A DNA stretch of 64,000 nt, from contig NZ_JACLCP010000001.1 in the NCBI RefSeq assembly GCF_014243395.1, forward strand, positions 558,001-622,000, given 5' to 3'. The notes under the pieces were generated by a model. The model searched no databases and was not told the origin of the DNA. It saw nothing but the letters and a program-made list of their open reading frames with translations. The stretch comes from Winogradskyella flava (GTDB taxonomy: Bacteria > Bacteroidota > Bacteroidia > Flavobacteriales > Flavobacteriaceae). This document shows positions 16,866 to 25,830 of this stretch, piece after piece (the first letter of the stretch is position 1; every line of letters begins with the position of its first letter). The position numbers and the translations under genes were made by a program.

Positions 16866-19031
16866 CTACCCTTTTATTTTTTCTTTTGTTTTACTTGGCA
16901 ACACGTCAAAGCCCATATTATAGAGTGTAAACCCATAGATGTCAGCGTATTGTTCAATAGTTTTACTTACTGGAGTTCCTGCGCCATGGCCAGCATCTGT
17001 TTCTATTCTTATCACCGTTGGATTATTACCTGCTTGCTTACTTTGTAATTCTGCAGCAAATTTAAAACTGTGTGCTGGCACAACTCTATCGTCGTGATCT
17101 CCAGTGGTTACTAAAGTTGCTGGATACTCAACGCCTTCTTTTACATTATGTACAGGTGAATATCCTTTTAAGTATTCAAACATTTCCTTATTGTCTTCAG
17201 CTGTGCCATAATCATAGGCCCAGCCTGCACCAGCGGTAAAGGTATGATAGCGCAACATGTCTAAAACCCCAACAGCAGGTAAGGCTACTTTCATTAAATC
17301 TGGTCGCTGCGTCATTGTAGCACCGACTAATAAACCACCATTGGAGCCCCCTCTAATAGCTAGGTAATCTGATGATGTATATTTATTGTCAATAAGATAT
17401 TCTCCCGCAGCAATAAAGTCATCGAACACATTTTGTTTTTTCATTTTAGTACCAGCATCGTGCCATGCTTTTCCGTATTCGCCACCACCGCGAAGATTGG
17501 CAACAGCATAAATACCTCCTTGTTCCATCCAAACTGCATTAGCAATGCTAAAACTAGGCGTCAAAGGAATATTAAAACCACCATAACCATAGAGAATGGT
17601 TGGATTTTTCCCATTAAGTTCTACGCCTTTTTTATGGGTTATGATCATAGGTACTTTTGTACCGTCTTTAGACGTATAAAAAACCTGTTTACTTTCGTAG
17701 TCTTCTGGGTTAAAATCTATGCTTGGTTTACGATACAATTCTGAAGCACCTTCTTCTATATCATATTTGTAAATACTTCCGGGTGTCACATAATTTGTGA
17801 AGGAATAGTATAATTCTTTCTCCTCTTTCTTGGCTCCAAAACCGCCAGCACTTCCTACACCAGGAAGTTTAACTTCTCTTACCAATTTTCCGTTATAGTC
17901 GTATTGCAAAACCTTTGAAACTGCATCTACCATATAGTTTGCGAAAAAGTAACCTCCACCAGTAGATGGGCTTAATACATTTTGAGTTTCAGGAATAAAA
18001 TCTTTCCAGTTTTCTGGACTAGGATTAGACGCATCAACGGTTACAACTCTGCGGTTGGGAGCGTCAAGATTTGTCATTATAAAAAGTTTAGACCCAACAT
18101 TTTCTATAATATTAGAGTCCGAGTCTGTATGACCTAAAACTTCAACCAAAGGGGCGTTAGGTACAGTTAAATCCTTAATATAAAGTTTATTACCCGATGT
18201 TGATACTCTTGGTGTTATGATTAAATAACGATCATCTTCTGTAACACCTCCATAGATATAACGATGTTTTTCTTCTGGAGTACCACCATAAATTAATTGA
18301 TCTTCGGATTGTTGTGTACCTAATTTATGATAGTAGACTTTATGTTGATCGGTTTTAGCAGAAAGCTCGCTTCCTTTTGGCTTATCGTAGCTTGAATAGT
18401 AAAATCCTTCATTTTTAAACCAAGACATACCACTAAACTTAATATCCTTTAGAGTATCTTCTACAATTTCTCTGGTTTCAGCATTCATAATAAGAATCTT
18501 TCTCCAATCACTTCCTCCTTCAGATATAGAATAAGCCAATGTTTTACCGTCTTTAGAAAAGCTTAATCCGCCCAAAGAAATGGTCCCATCTTCTTTGAAT
18601 GTATTTGGATCAAGGAAAACTTCTGCCGTATCGGGATCAGCGTCATTTTTGTATCTATAAATAACATACTGATTTTGTAGACCATCATTTTTATAGAAAT
18701 AAGTGTAACCACCCTCTTTAAATGGAGAGCCAATCTTTTCGTAATTCCAAAGTTTGGTCAAACGGTCTTTTAATTCTTCACGGTACGGAATGTTATCTAA
18801 ATACCCAAAAGTAACTTCGTTTTGAGATTTTACCCATGCTTCTGTTTCCTCACTTCTATCATCTTCTAACCAACGATAAGGATCAGGAATATCTTGCCCG
18901 AAATAGCTGTCAATAGTGTCTACTTTTTTAGTTTCTGGATAATCCACAATAATAGGCTTCAATTTGTCGGTTTCATTTTTGCAAGAAACAAAAATACTTA
19001 GTGCAACTGTAATGAGAAGTAGTTTTTTCAT
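16866..19031 (-). CDS. Prolyl oligopeptidase (S9A) lipoprotein
   Basis: 721 residues from the Met at 19031. The frame extends to 19100, but the extension lacks signal character and contains the predicted promoter, while [17 protein letters not shown] gives a proper lipoprotein signal with Cys17. An N-terminal seven-bladed propeller (about 30-440) is followed by the alpha/beta hydrolase domain. The catalytic triad is Ser563 (GGSNGG), Asp648 (HDDRVVP) and His682 (AGHGAG). RGGGEYG upstream of the Ser is also typical. It would cleave short proline-containing peptides in the periplasm or at the inner face of the outer membrane. Length is normal for the family. Monocistronic by context, with the asd gene 186 bases upstream. 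Confidence 0.93.
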   Translation of the reverse strand: MKKLLLITVALSIFVSCKNETDKLKPIIVDYPETKKVDTIDSYFGQDIPDPYRWLEDDRSEETEAWVKSQNEVTFGYLDNIPYREELKDRLTKLWNYEKIGSPFKEGGYTYFYKNDGLQNQYVIYRYKNDADPDTAEVFLDPNTFKEDGTISLGGLSFSKDGKTLAYSISEGGSDWRKILIMNAETREIVEDTLKDIKFSGMSWFKNEGFYYSSYDKPKGSELSAKTDQHKVYYHKLGTQQSEDQLIYGGTPEEKHRYIYGGVTEDDRYLIITPRVSTSGNKLYIKDLTVPNAPLVEVLGHTDSDSNIIENVGSKLFIMTNLDAPNRRVVTVDASNPSPENWKDFIPETQNVLSPSTGGGYFFANYMVDAVSKVLQYDYNGKLVREVKLPGVGSAGGFGAKKEEKELYYSFTNYVTPGSIYKYDIEEGASELYRKPSIDFNPEDYESKQVFYTSKDGTKVPMIITHKKGVELNGKNPTILYGYGGFNIPLTPSFSIANAVWMEQGGIYAVANLRGGGEYGKAWHDAGTKMKKQNVFDDFIAAGEYLIDNKYTSSDYLAIRGGSNGGLLVGATMTQRPDLMKVALPAVGVLDMLRYHTFTAGAGWAYDYGTAEDNKEMFEYLKGYSPVHNVKEGVEYPATLVTTGDHDDRVVPAHSFKFAAELQSKQAGNNPTVIRIETDAGHGAGTPVSKTIEQYADIYGFTLYNMGFDVLPSKTKEKIKG

Positions 19032-19065
19032 AATTAGGTTTTTTGAAAGATAAAAGCATTGAATC

Positions 19066-19073
19066 CAAAGATA
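19066..19073 (-). promoter_or_regulatory. -7 promoter element of the prolyl oligopeptidase gene
   Basis: Minus strand TATCTTTG, a perfect TAnnTTTG, 34 bases before the ATG at 19031. It lies inside the longer open frame and so supports the shorter start. Confidence 0.5.
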
Positions 19074-19147
19074 CGTATTTAACAAAATTGATTTCAGCAA
19101 ATTTTCTTAAAACTTATGGTCAAAATGGAACATGTGGATAGAAGCAA

Positions 19148-19178
19148 TTTCAACTGAAAATTAAATTTTCAGTTGAAA
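19148..19178. repeat. Perfect 31-bp palindrome with a 3-base centre
   Basis: Arms TTTCAACTGAAAAT (19148-19161) and ATTTTCAGTTGAAA (19165-19178) around TAA. It lies 39 bases downstream of the asd stop and upstream of the prolyl oligopeptidase promoter, both on the minus strand. No T-run follows on either strand, so it is a poor intrinsic terminator. It may be an operator or an mRNA-stabilising hairpin. Confidence 0.6.
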
Positions 19179-19217
19179 CATAAGAAATTATGACTACCAG
19201 AAAATTGTAAAAAGGCC

Positions 19218-20207
19218 TTAAACCAGACTTTCTTTAACTAGATACTCAGCAATTTGAACTGTATTGGTTGCGGCACCTTTTCTAAGATTATCACTAACGA
19301 TCCATAGATTTAAGGTATTCGGCTGAGAGCTATCTCGTCTAATACGACCTACAAAAACATCATCCTTTCCATTGGCGTACATGGGCATTGGATAGACATT
19401 AACGTCTAGATTGTCTTGTAAGGTTACACCATCTGTTTCACTGAGTAGTTTCCGAACATCACCAAGGTCAAAATCATTTTCAAACTCAACATTCACAGCT
19501 TCACTATGGCCGCCAGCTGTTGGGATTCTAACGGCAGTTGCAGTAACCGCAATAGTTTTATCGTCAAGAATTTTTTGAGTTTCTCGCACCAATTTCATTT
19601 CTTCCTTGGTATAGCCATTTTCTTCAAACACATCGCAATGAGGTATTGCATTTTTGTGAATAGGGTAATGATAAGCCATATCACCTTTTTTACCAGCAAT
19701 TTCATTTTCTAGTTGCTCAACAGCTTTTACACCAGTACCAGAAACCGATTGATAGGTCGAAACAACAACTCGCTTTATTTTGTATTGTCTATGAAGAGGC
19801 GCCAAAGCCATCACCATTTGTATGGTAGAACAATTTGGGTTGGCAATAATCTTGTCTTGTTTAGACAGTTGATTCGCATTTATTTCTGGAACAACCAGTT
19901 TTTTGGATAAATCCATCCGCCAAGCCGAAGAGTTGTCAATAACTGTAGTTCCAACTTCAGCAAATTTAGGAGCCCATTCTAAGGATGTACTGCCACCAGC
20001 TGAAAAAAGAGCGATATCTGGTCTTTTCTCTATGGCAGTTGGTATACTAATGACCTCAATGTCGTTTCCTTTGAAATGTATTTTTTTACCAACTGAACGC
20101 TCAGACGCCACTAATAATAATTCATCTATTTGGAAGTTACGCTCTTCGAGTACTTTTAGCATAACGTTACCCACCAAACCTGTTGCGCCTACAATCGCTA
20201 CTTTCAT
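19218..20207 (-). CDS. asd: Aspartate-semialdehyde dehydrogenase
   Basis: 329 residues. The NADP-binding start VAIVGATGLVG, catalytic Cys126 in NPNCSTIQ and base His234 in GGHSEAV are all present, as is the SVSGTG substrate loop. It reduces aspartyl phosphate to aspartate semialdehyde, the branch point to diaminopimelate/lysine, threonine and methionine. A perfect TAnnTTTG element on the minus strand (20234-20241) lies 26 bases upstream of the ATG, so it is likely transcribed from its own promoter. The 186 bases between asd and mscL otherwise hold only the mscL terminator. Confidence 0.97.
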   Translation of the reverse strand: MKVAIVGATGLVGNVMLKVLEERNFQIDELLLVASERSVGKKIHFKGNDIEVISIPTAIEKRPDIALFSAGGSTSLEWAPKFAEVGTTVIDNSSAWRMDLSKKLVVPEINANQLSKQDKIIANPNCSTIQMVMALAPLHRQYKIKRVVVSTYQSVSGTGVKAVEQLENEIAGKKGDMAYHYPIHKNAIPHCDVFEENGYTKEEMKLVRETQKILDDKTIAVTATAVRIPTAGGHSEAVNVEFENDFDLGDVRKLLSETDGVTLQDNLDVNVYPMPMYANGKDDVFVGRIRRDSSQPNTLNLWIVSDNLRKGAATNTVQIAEYLVKESLV

Positions 20208-20233
20208 TTCTTAAGTTTTAAATAATTCTTGGG

Positions 20234-20241
20234 CAAAGCTA
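20234..20241 (-). promoter_or_regulatory. -7 promoter element of asd
   Basis: Minus strand TAGCTTTG, a perfect TAnnTTTG, 26 bases before the asd start codon. No distinct -33 box seen. Confidence 0.5.
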
Positions 20242-20332
20242 CATAAAAAAATACCTAGCCTTTTATTAAAAGAAATATTATAACAATAAAAAACAAAATG
20301 TTAATTATTTAACTTTTGAATTTTGAAAAAAG

Positions 20333-20360
20333 AAAAACCCAGACAATTAGCCTGGGTTTT
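20333..20360 (-). terminator. Intrinsic terminator of mscL
   Basis: Stem AAAACCCAG / CTGGGTTTT around a 9-base loop, followed on the minus strand by a T-rich run broken by one C. It lies 33 bases after the mscL stop codon. Confidence 0.75.
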
Positions 20361-20393
20361 ATTAATTAAATGTAGCGTAGCGGTGTCGCTAAC

Positions 20394-20792
20394 TTATTTT
20401 TTCAATGAATCTCTGATTTCAGTTAATAAATCGATTTCAGACGGTCCTGCTGGAGCCTCTTCTACTGGAGCTTTAGTTTTGTTATAAGCCTTAACAATTA
20501 AGAACATGACGAAACCAACTGTTATTAAGCTAATGATAGTGTTTATCCACTTACCATACATAATAGCATTTTCTGGTTTTTCAACCGCTCCGTCGGCACC
20601 TGTTACAGCAGCGTCCAATACATATTTCATGTCTGCGAAATCAATACCACCAGCAAAGTGGCCTACAACTGGCATGACAATATCAGCAACAAAGCCATTA
20701 ATTACCGCACCTATGGCACCTGCCATAATTACTGCAACTGCGAAATCAATCACGTTGCCGGTCATAATAAAATTCTTAAACTCTTTTAACAT
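20394..20792 (-). CDS. mscL: Large-conductance mechanosensitive channel MscL
   Basis: 132 residues, normal MscL length. The N-terminal helix KEFKNFIMTGNVIDFAVAV leads into TM1 with the glycine-rich AGAIGAVINGFVAD pore segment; TM2 is about 85-105 (IISLITVGFVMFLIV), followed by a charged C-terminal helix (EIDLLTEIRDSL). It is a homopentameric inner-membrane safety valve opening under hypo-osmotic shock. It lies between asd and alr on the same strand, with its own terminator downstream. Confidence 0.97.
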   Translation of the reverse strand: MLKEFKNFIMTGNVIDFAVAVIMAGAIGAVINGFVADIVMPVVGHFAGGIDFADMKYVLDAAVTGADGAVEKPENAIMYGKWINTIISLITVGFVMFLIVKAYNKTKAPVEEAPAGPSEIDLLTEIRDSLKK

Positions 20793-20877
20793 AATTTAGT
20801 GTTTTTAAATAGTTAGTTAATACGTTAGTAAGACACTAATTTAGTTAAAAAAGTCACAAATTTTAACATTTGAGCTA

Positions 20878-21984
20878 TTATTTTATGATTGAGCGCTTGA
20901 CGCGCTGAGAAATAGAGGTGATTATTTCGTAGGAGATAGTATTTGCAGATTCCGCTAAATCCGAAGCTTTATTGGCTGCATCGAAAAGAATAACTTCATC
21001 TCCCTCTTTACAATTAATGTCAGAAATATTTACCATGATCATATCCATGCAAACATTACCGATTATAGGTGCTTTACACCCATTAATTTTCACATAGCCA
21101 TTTTCATTACCGTAAATCCTTGAAATACCATCGGCATGGCCAATAGGAATCGTAGCTGTTTTTTCAAAGCCTTTAGCTTTATAAGCTCTATTGTAGCCAA
21201 CAGTTTCTCCTTTTTCAATCTTATGAATTTGTGAGATAACAGATTTAAGACTTGCAACAGGAAAAAGATTTTCATTTTCCTTTGCCGAATTTCCAAAACC
21301 ATAAAGTCCTATACCACAACGCACCATATCAAAATGCGCTTCAGAATAGTTTAAAACTCCTGATGTATTACATAAATGCAACCATGGCTTAGAACCTATA
21401 TGATTTTCAAACGCTTTTGAAATTAATTTAAAAAATTCAATTTGCTTATTAGTGAATTCTATTTCATCTTTATCTTCACTGGCTGCTAAATGAGAAAAGA
21501 TTGATTTCACCTTAATGGACTTTGTTGTCTTAAGTTTTGAGACTACGTAATCTACATCATTTTCCCAGAAACCCAAACGGTTTAAACCTGTATTGAACTT
21601 AATATGAACAGGATAGTTTGCTTGAGATTGCTCTTCTGCTATTTTTATAAAAGCGTTTAAAACTTTAGCATTGTATAGACTTGGTTCCAAACACCTTTCG
21701 ATAATAGTATTAAAATTTACTGGCTGAGGATGTAAAACGAGTATAGGCGTTTTTATTCCAGCATCCCTCAAAACGACACCCTCTTTTGTATAAGCGACTG
21801 CAAAATAGTCAACATTTAAGTGCTCTAAATGTTTGGCAATTTCAATAGAATCGCTTCCGTAGGCAAAAGCTTTAACAACAGCTAGAAACTTTGTGGTTGG
21901 TTTAAGTTTGGATTTTAGATAATTGAAGTTATGTGTAAGTGCACCTAAATCAATTTCAAGAACAGTTTCTTTAGCTTTAGGCAT
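20878..21984 (-). CDS. alr: Alanine racemase
   Basis: 368 residues. PLP lysine Lys38 is in [10 protein letters not shown] (the family norm is VVKANAYGHG) and the opposing base Tyr264 is in [19 protein letters not shown] and the C-terminal QRVKRSII segment are typical. It interconverts L- and D-alanine for peptidoglycan synthesis. The ATG lies inside the 3' end of tdk: the two genes overlap by 8 bases, so translation is probably coupled. Confidence 0.95.
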   Translation of the reverse strand: MPKAKETVLEIDLGALTHNFNYLKSKLKPTTKFLAVVKAFAYGSDSIEIAKHLEHLNVDYFAVAYTKEGVVLRDAGIKTPILVLHPQPVNFNTIIERCLEPSLYNAKVLNAFIKIAEEQSQANYPVHIKFNTGLNRLGFWENDVDYVVSKLKTTKSIKVKSIFSHLAASEDKDEIEFTNKQIEFFKLISKAFENHIGSKPWLHLCNTSGVLNYSEAHFDMVRCGIGLYGFGNSAKENENLFPVASLKSVISQIHKIEKGETVGYNRAYKAKGFEKTATIPIGHADGISRIYGNENGYVKINGCKAPIIGNVCMDMIMVNISDINCKEGDEVILFDAANKASDLAESANTISYEIITSISQRVKRSIIK

Positions 21985-22624
21985 CAGACTTAGTTTCTTT
22001 AGTATTTACTTCTTCCGCATCATTCACTTTCATTTGTCTTACTTTATCTCGCAACATACTTTTATAATAGGCTGCTCTGCTTAAGGGTTCATATTCGTCA
22101 ACTTCACCAAGCAGAACTAAGTCATCACTCTTGGCCTTTCTATAACTGTATTGGGCTAAATTTCCGGTTTTGGTGCAAATAGCATGTACTTTGGTGACAT
22201 ATTCAGCCGTCGCCATAAGGTAAGGCATAGGCCCAAAAGGATTGCCTTTAAAATCCATATCTAAACCAGCGACTATAACTCGAATGCCCTTATTAGCAAG
22301 ATCATTACAGACACGTACAATTTCATCATCAAAGAATTGGGCTTCGTCGATACCTACGACATCACAATCATCTGCCAATATTGGAATGTTTGCTGCTGCG
22401 GGCACAGGAGTAGAGCGTATTTCATTATCATCATGAGACACCACCATTTCATCATCATAACGCACATCAACAGCTGGCTTAAAAATTTCAACCTTTTGTC
22501 TTGCAAATTTTGCGCGCTTCAATCTGCGAATGAGCTCTTCGGTCTTACCAGAGAACATCGATCCACAAATCACCTCAATCCACCCAAATTGTTCTTTATG
22601 ATTTACCGTATTTTCAAGAAACAT
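21977..22624 (-). CDS. tdk: Thymidine kinase
   Basis: 215 residues. The P-loop is [10 protein letters not shown] at 21-30 and the Walker B/lasso segment is DEAQFFDDE. The type II (bacterial/vaccinia) fold is clear from [13 protein letters not shown] and CTKTG; the four zinc-binding Cys of many TKs are only partly present. It phosphorylates thymidine (and deoxyuridine) in salvage. It is first in an apparent tdk-alr operon. Confidence 0.95.
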   Translation of the reverse strand: MFLENTVNHKEQFGWIEVICGSMFSGKTEELIRRLKRAKFARQKVEIFKPAVDVRYDDEMVVSHDDNEIRSTPVPAAANIPILADDCDVVGIDEAQFFDDEIVRVCNDLANKGIRVIVAGLDMDFKGNPFGPMPYLMATAEYVTKVHAICTKTGNLAQYSYRKAKSDDLVLLGEVDEYEPLSRAAYYKSMLRDKVRQMKVNDAEEVNTKETKSDA

Positions 22625-22708
22625 TTCGTAATTTTAGCACTAAAACGTAGTAAATTTTCGTTTGTATAAAGGTCAATCAAATTTATTAAAAATCAAAAGT
22701 AAAAATGA

Positions 22709-22758
22709 AACATCTACAATTTAATCTTAAATAGATGTAATTATAGTTTATAGATGTT
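22709..22758. promoter_or_regulatory. Inverted and direct TAGATGT repeats in the tdk / 22793 divergent gap
   Basis: AACATCTA at 22709-22716 faces TAGATGTT at 22751-22758, with another TAGATGT at 22732-22738. This lies in the 168-base gap between two divergent genes and could be an operator. No known regulator motif is recognised. Confidence 0.25.
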
Positions 22759-22792
22759 CCATGTGACTTTAAAAAACATAAATAAGTAACAC

Positions 22793-23539
22793 ATGAAAAA
22801 GAAATTAGAATCAGAATTAGTTAGTATAGCGCATAGGATTCTAAAACTGAAAGGTAGAGAGGATGTAGATCGTATGCATAAAGAAGTGTCTAAACTTTAC
22901 GAGAAGCTCACAGTTTTAAAATTTGCCCAAGAGAATTTTGAAGATGATATGCCAACGATTGGTAACGATTCTTCGTTTTTTGATATGTTAGATACGGCTT
23001 TCAATAACAAGGTGAGTGATAATATTGAAGTAGGTAACAAGACTTATGTTAATCTGGATGAGGTAGAGGATGATGGTATTATGGAACCTGTTATGGAAAA
23101 GATTAAGGATATGGTGGCACAAATGCCAAAAGAATCACAGCAGATAGATGTTATGGTTGAGGAAGCGGTTTCTTTGGAGAAACCAACAACTGTAGAATTT
23201 GAAAATATTTCCTCGGATTTTGCCGACATTCCAGAATTTGAACCTATTGAAGAAGTCCAAAAACGTGAGGCAGAGCAAAATAAAAAATCCCTAAACGACA
23301 AACTTAAAGGTAAAAGCCTTCAAATAGGATTAAATGATAAGTTAGCTTTTATTAAGCATTTATTTGATGGTAAAAGTGAAGATTATGATCGTGTCGTTTC
23401 CCAGATTAATACTGCCAATTCTTTGCCTGAAGTTAGAAAACTAGTGTTTGAAATGGTTAAGCCAGATTACAACAATTGGCAAGGAAAAGAAGAGTATGAA
23501 GAACGCTTTGTTGAAATCGTTGAGAATAAATTCAATTAA
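22793..23539 (+). CDS. Conserved flavobacterial protein of unknown function
   Basis: 248 residues, acidic, no signal peptide or membrane segment, so probably cytoplasmic. The first 50 residues are rich in Lys, Glu and Leu with heptad-like spacing (LESELVSIAHRILKLKGRED) and may form a coiled coil. The middle (about 90-165) is low-complexity and acidic, likely unstructured. The C-terminal 90 residues (LNDKLAFIKHLFDGKSEDYDRVVSQIN) look like a small helical domain. I recall proteins of this layout in flavobacteria but know no function. It stands 62 bases upstream of rsmI on the same strand. Confidence 0.7.
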   Translation: MKKKLESELVSIAHRILKLKGREDVDRMHKEVSKLYEKLTVLKFAQENFEDDMPTIGNDSSFFDMLDTAFNNKVSDNIEVGNKTYVNLDEVEDDGIMEPVMEKIKDMVAQMPKESQQIDVMVEEAVSLEKPTTVEFENISSDFADIPEFEPIEEVQKREAEQNKKSLNDKLKGKSLQIGLNDKLAFIKHLFDGKSEDYDRVVSQINTANSLPEVRKLVFEMVKPDYNNWQGKEEYEERFVEIVENKFN

Positions 23540-23601
23540 GTCAATAGCAAAAATCCCTAAAAACAATTGAGAGCATCCGCACTCTTGGATTTAAATATCA
23601 A

Positions 23602-24273
23602 ATGGGCAAACTTTATTTAGTGCCAACACCAATAGGGAATTTAGGAGATATGACTTTTAGGGCTATCGATGTGTTAAAAGATGTCGATTTAATTTTGGCT
23701 GAAGATACCCGAACTTCAGGAAAGCTTCTAAAACACTTTGAGATTTCCACGAACATGCAAAGCCACCATATGCACAATGAGCATAAAACGATTAATGGCT
23801 TAATTGAAAGACTAAAATCGGGAATGTCCATTGCAGTAATAAGTGATGCTGGGACACCTGCTATTTCAGACCCTGGTTTTTTATTGGTAAGAGCCTGTGT
23901 GGAACATAATATAGATGTTGAGTGCTTACCAGGCGCAACAGCTTTTGTTCCTGCTTTGGTAAATAGCGGATTGCCCAATGATAAGTTTGTGTTTGAGGGG
24001 TTTTTACCTGTAAAAAAAGGCCGTCAAACAAGACTTTTATTCTTGGCTGAAGAACCCCGAACCATTATTTTTTATGAGAGCCCACATAAGTTAGTAAAGA
24101 CCTTAGGACATTTTTGCGAATACTTTGGAGACGACAGACAAGTCTCTGTGTCTAGGGAGCTGACTAAACTTTATGAAGAAACCATTAGGGGAACAGCTAA
24201 AGAAGTTTTAGAATATTATACCAATAAACCACCAAAAGGCGAGATTGTAATTGTGGTTGGTGGAAAGAAATAA
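23602..24273 (+). CDS. rsmI: 16S rRNA (cytidine-1402 2'-O)-methyltransferase RsmI
   Basis: 223 residues. Opening LYLVPTPIGNLGDMTFRA, AEDTRTSGKLL and VISDAGTPAISDPG are the family's signature SAM-binding blocks of the tetrapyrrole-methylase fold. SVSRELTKLYEE in the C-terminal half is also typical. At 223 residues it lacks the longer C-terminal domain found in some RsmI proteins of about 280 residues, a common short form in this phylum. It methylates the ribosomal decoding centre. The TAA stop overlaps the next ATG by one base. Confidence 0.95.
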   Translation: MGKLYLVPTPIGNLGDMTFRAIDVLKDVDLILAEDTRTSGKLLKHFEISTNMQSHHMHNEHKTINGLIERLKSGMSIAVISDAGTPAISDPGFLLVRACVEHNIDVECLPGATAFVPALVNSGLPNDKFVFEGFLPVKKGRQTRLLFLAEEPRTIIFYESPHKLVKTLGHFCEYFGDDRQVSVSRELTKLYEETIRGTAKEVLEYYTNKPPKGEIVIVVGGKK

Positions 24274-24842
24274 TGAAAGAATTACTTCGCAACATAAGCC
24301 AATGTACCATTTGTAAAGCACATCTTCCTTTAGGTCCACGACCAGTAGTTACAGCTCATATTAATTCTAAGATTGTAATTATTGGGCAAGCGCCAGGAAC
24401 TAAAGTCCACGAATCAGGTATTCCTTGGGATGACCAGAGCGGTAAAAAATTAAGACAATGGCTTAATGTCTCTGACGAGCAATTCTATAACACAGAAAAC
24501 TTTGCCATAATACCTATGGGATTTTGCTATCCAGGAAAAGGAAAGACAGGAGACTTACCACCACGACCAGAATGCGCACCGCAATGGCATGAACAACTTT
24601 TAGAGAAAATGCCCAATGTAAAATTGATAGTTCTTATAGGAGCTTATGCGCAGCGATATTATTTAAAAGATAAAGCAAAAAAGACATTGACAGAAACTGT
24701 TGGAGAATACAAATCTTATTTACCAAAGTATTTTCCGATTCCACACCCATCACCAACCAACCGATTTTGGAGAAGTAAGAATCCTTGGTTTGAAGAGTTG
24801 ATAGTACCTGAGTTGCAGAACGTAATAATTAAACTTCTATAA
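24273..24842 (+). CDS. Uracil-DNA glycosylase family protein
   Basis: 189 residues. Motif 1 is IIGQAPGTKVHESGIPWDD, matching the GQAPG block of family 4/5 uracil-DNA glycosylases; the C-terminal motif is PHPSPTNRFW, where HPS lines the uracil pocket. An N-terminal CTIC pair is present, but the full four-Cys iron-sulfur set of UDG family 4 is not obvious, so it is closer to the short uncharacterised branch annotated only as 'uracil-DNA glycosylase family'. It overlaps rsmI by 1 base. The exact base specificity is unknown. Confidence 0.85.
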   Translation: MKELLRNISQCTICKAHLPLGPRPVVTAHINSKIVIIGQAPGTKVHESGIPWDDQSGKKLRQWLNVSDEQFYNTENFAIIPMGFCYPGKGKTGDLPPRPECAPQWHEQLLEKMPNVKLIVLIGAYAQRYYLKDKAKKTLTETVGEYKSYLPKYFPIPHPSPTNRFWRSKNPWFEELIVPELQNVIIKLL

Positions 24843-24870
24843 AAAAACCTCATCATTTCTGATAAGGTTT
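24843..24870 (-). terminator. Intrinsic terminator of the ECF/plug operon
   Basis: Stem AAACCTcATCA / TGATaAGGTTT with one mismatch; the minus strand continues into seven Ts. It serves the gene ending at 24900 and may also stop the + strand message weakly. Confidence 0.6.
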
Positions 24871-24899
24871 AAACTTTAGATTTTATTTAGAAAAACGAA

Positions 24900-25376
24900 C
24901 TATTCCTTTTTTGTAGTTATAACAATGACGCCATTGGGTGCGTTATGTTTTTCTATAGCCATTTCACCTTTTAAAACATCCATTTTTTCTATTTGTTTTG
25001 CTTCTAGTTTATCTAAGACTGTTCGGTTAGATATTTTGCCATCAATAATTATTAATGGGTTTTTTTGACTTTTTGACTTTTCACCTTTTATAGAAAAGCT
25101 CATTTTACTATTGGCTTTTGTAGTAATTAAAATCACTCCATTAGATACGTTGTACAATGCTTTAGCTTCATCTCCTTTTAAAACATTAACTGATTCTATT
25201 TTACTTTGGTCTATTAAATCCATTGGGAAATCAAATTTCTTACCATCAACCATAATTAGTGGTTCTAGTTCTTCCTTGACCTTTATAAGTAGGTCAGTAT
25301 TGTTCTTTTTTTGTGCAAAACTGTTAAAGCTACTTACTAAAGCCACTAAAGTTAGTGCGAATACGAATTTTTTCAT
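24900..25376 (-). CDS. Small periplasmic protein with two TonB-plug-like repeats
   Basis: 158 residues. Signal peptide (MKKFVFALTLVALVSSFNSFA), then two copies of a TonB-receptor plug motif: residues about 39-87 (PLIMVDGK ... VNVLKGDEAKALYN ... NGVILITTK) and 107-156 (PLIIIDGK ... MDVLKGEMAIEKHN ... NGVIVITTK). Full-length SusC/TonB receptors carry one such plug followed by a beta barrel; here no barrel exists. It is third in a row with an ECF sigma factor and its anti-sigma factor. It may mimic a receptor plug to signal through the anti-sigma factor or interact with TonB. Function is inference; the repeat is seen directly. Confidence 0.75.
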   Translation of the reverse strand: MKKFVFALTLVALVSSFNSFAQKKNNTDLLIKVKEELEPLIMVDGKKFDFPMDLIDQSKIESVNVLKGDEAKALYNVSNGVILITTKANSKMSFSIKGEKSKSQKNPLIIIDGKISNRTVLDKLEAKQIEKMDVLKGEMAIEKHNAPNGVIVITTKKE

Positions 25377-25401
25377 AATATTTAATTTTAAGGTTATACT
25401 T

Positions 25402-25830
25402 TTATTTTGTTGCCATATATATAGTTATCAGATCATCTTCAAAAACGATTTCCTGATTTATATTTTGTTCATTTTCAGAAAACATACTTTTAGCTTCTAG
25501 CAGCAAAGCTTCTTTTTCCCAGAGGCTTTGTTGAGTGCTTTCTTGTTTCCTTTTACTATAAAATGTAAAAAACAACACAACCGAAGCTGCGGCAATTAAG
25601 ACGCTTTTTAATATCTTTTTTTTAGGTTGTGTTCTTCGATCAAATGACTGCCAAAGCCTCTCGTTGAAATCTTCTGATACTTCTTTTTTTCTTTGTTTCT
25701 CAAGATTTATCCAATCCGATAATGGAAAATCTAAGCCAGTAGCGTTTTTAAGTAAAAACTGTTCTTCCTCCAAAGACGTTTGTCCGTTTTCATATTTTTT
25801 AAAAATATCTTTAATATGCTCCTTTTTCAT
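25402..25830 (-). CDS. Anti-sigma factor-like membrane protein
   Basis: 142 residues from the Met at 25830 (MKKEHIKDIFKKYENG); an ATG two codons earlier at 25836 is equally possible. The cytoplasmic N-terminal 80 residues are helical and charged (GQTSLEEEQFLL), one membrane segment lies at about 76-92 (VLIAAASVVLFFTFY), and about 50 residues face the periplasm. The layout and its 20-base overlap with the ECF sigma gene indicate a single-pass anti-sigma factor. It is much shorter than FecR proteins and has no FecR domain. Confidence 0.7.
   Translation of the reverse strand: MKKEHIKDIFKKYENGQTSLEEEQFLLKNATGLDFPLSDWINLEKQRKKEVSEDFNERLWQSFDRRTQPKKKILKSVLIAAASVVLFFTFYSKRKQESTQQSLWEKEALLLEAKSMFSENEQNINQEIVFEDDLITIYMATK

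Noticed and set aside
19032-19100. Longer start for the prolyl oligopeptidase
   Set aside because: The 23-codon extension holds the predicted -7 promoter and masks a clean lipoprotein signal at 19031.
19148-19178. Palindrome as asd terminator
   Set aside because: No T-run follows on the minus strand; kept as a repeat of unknown role.
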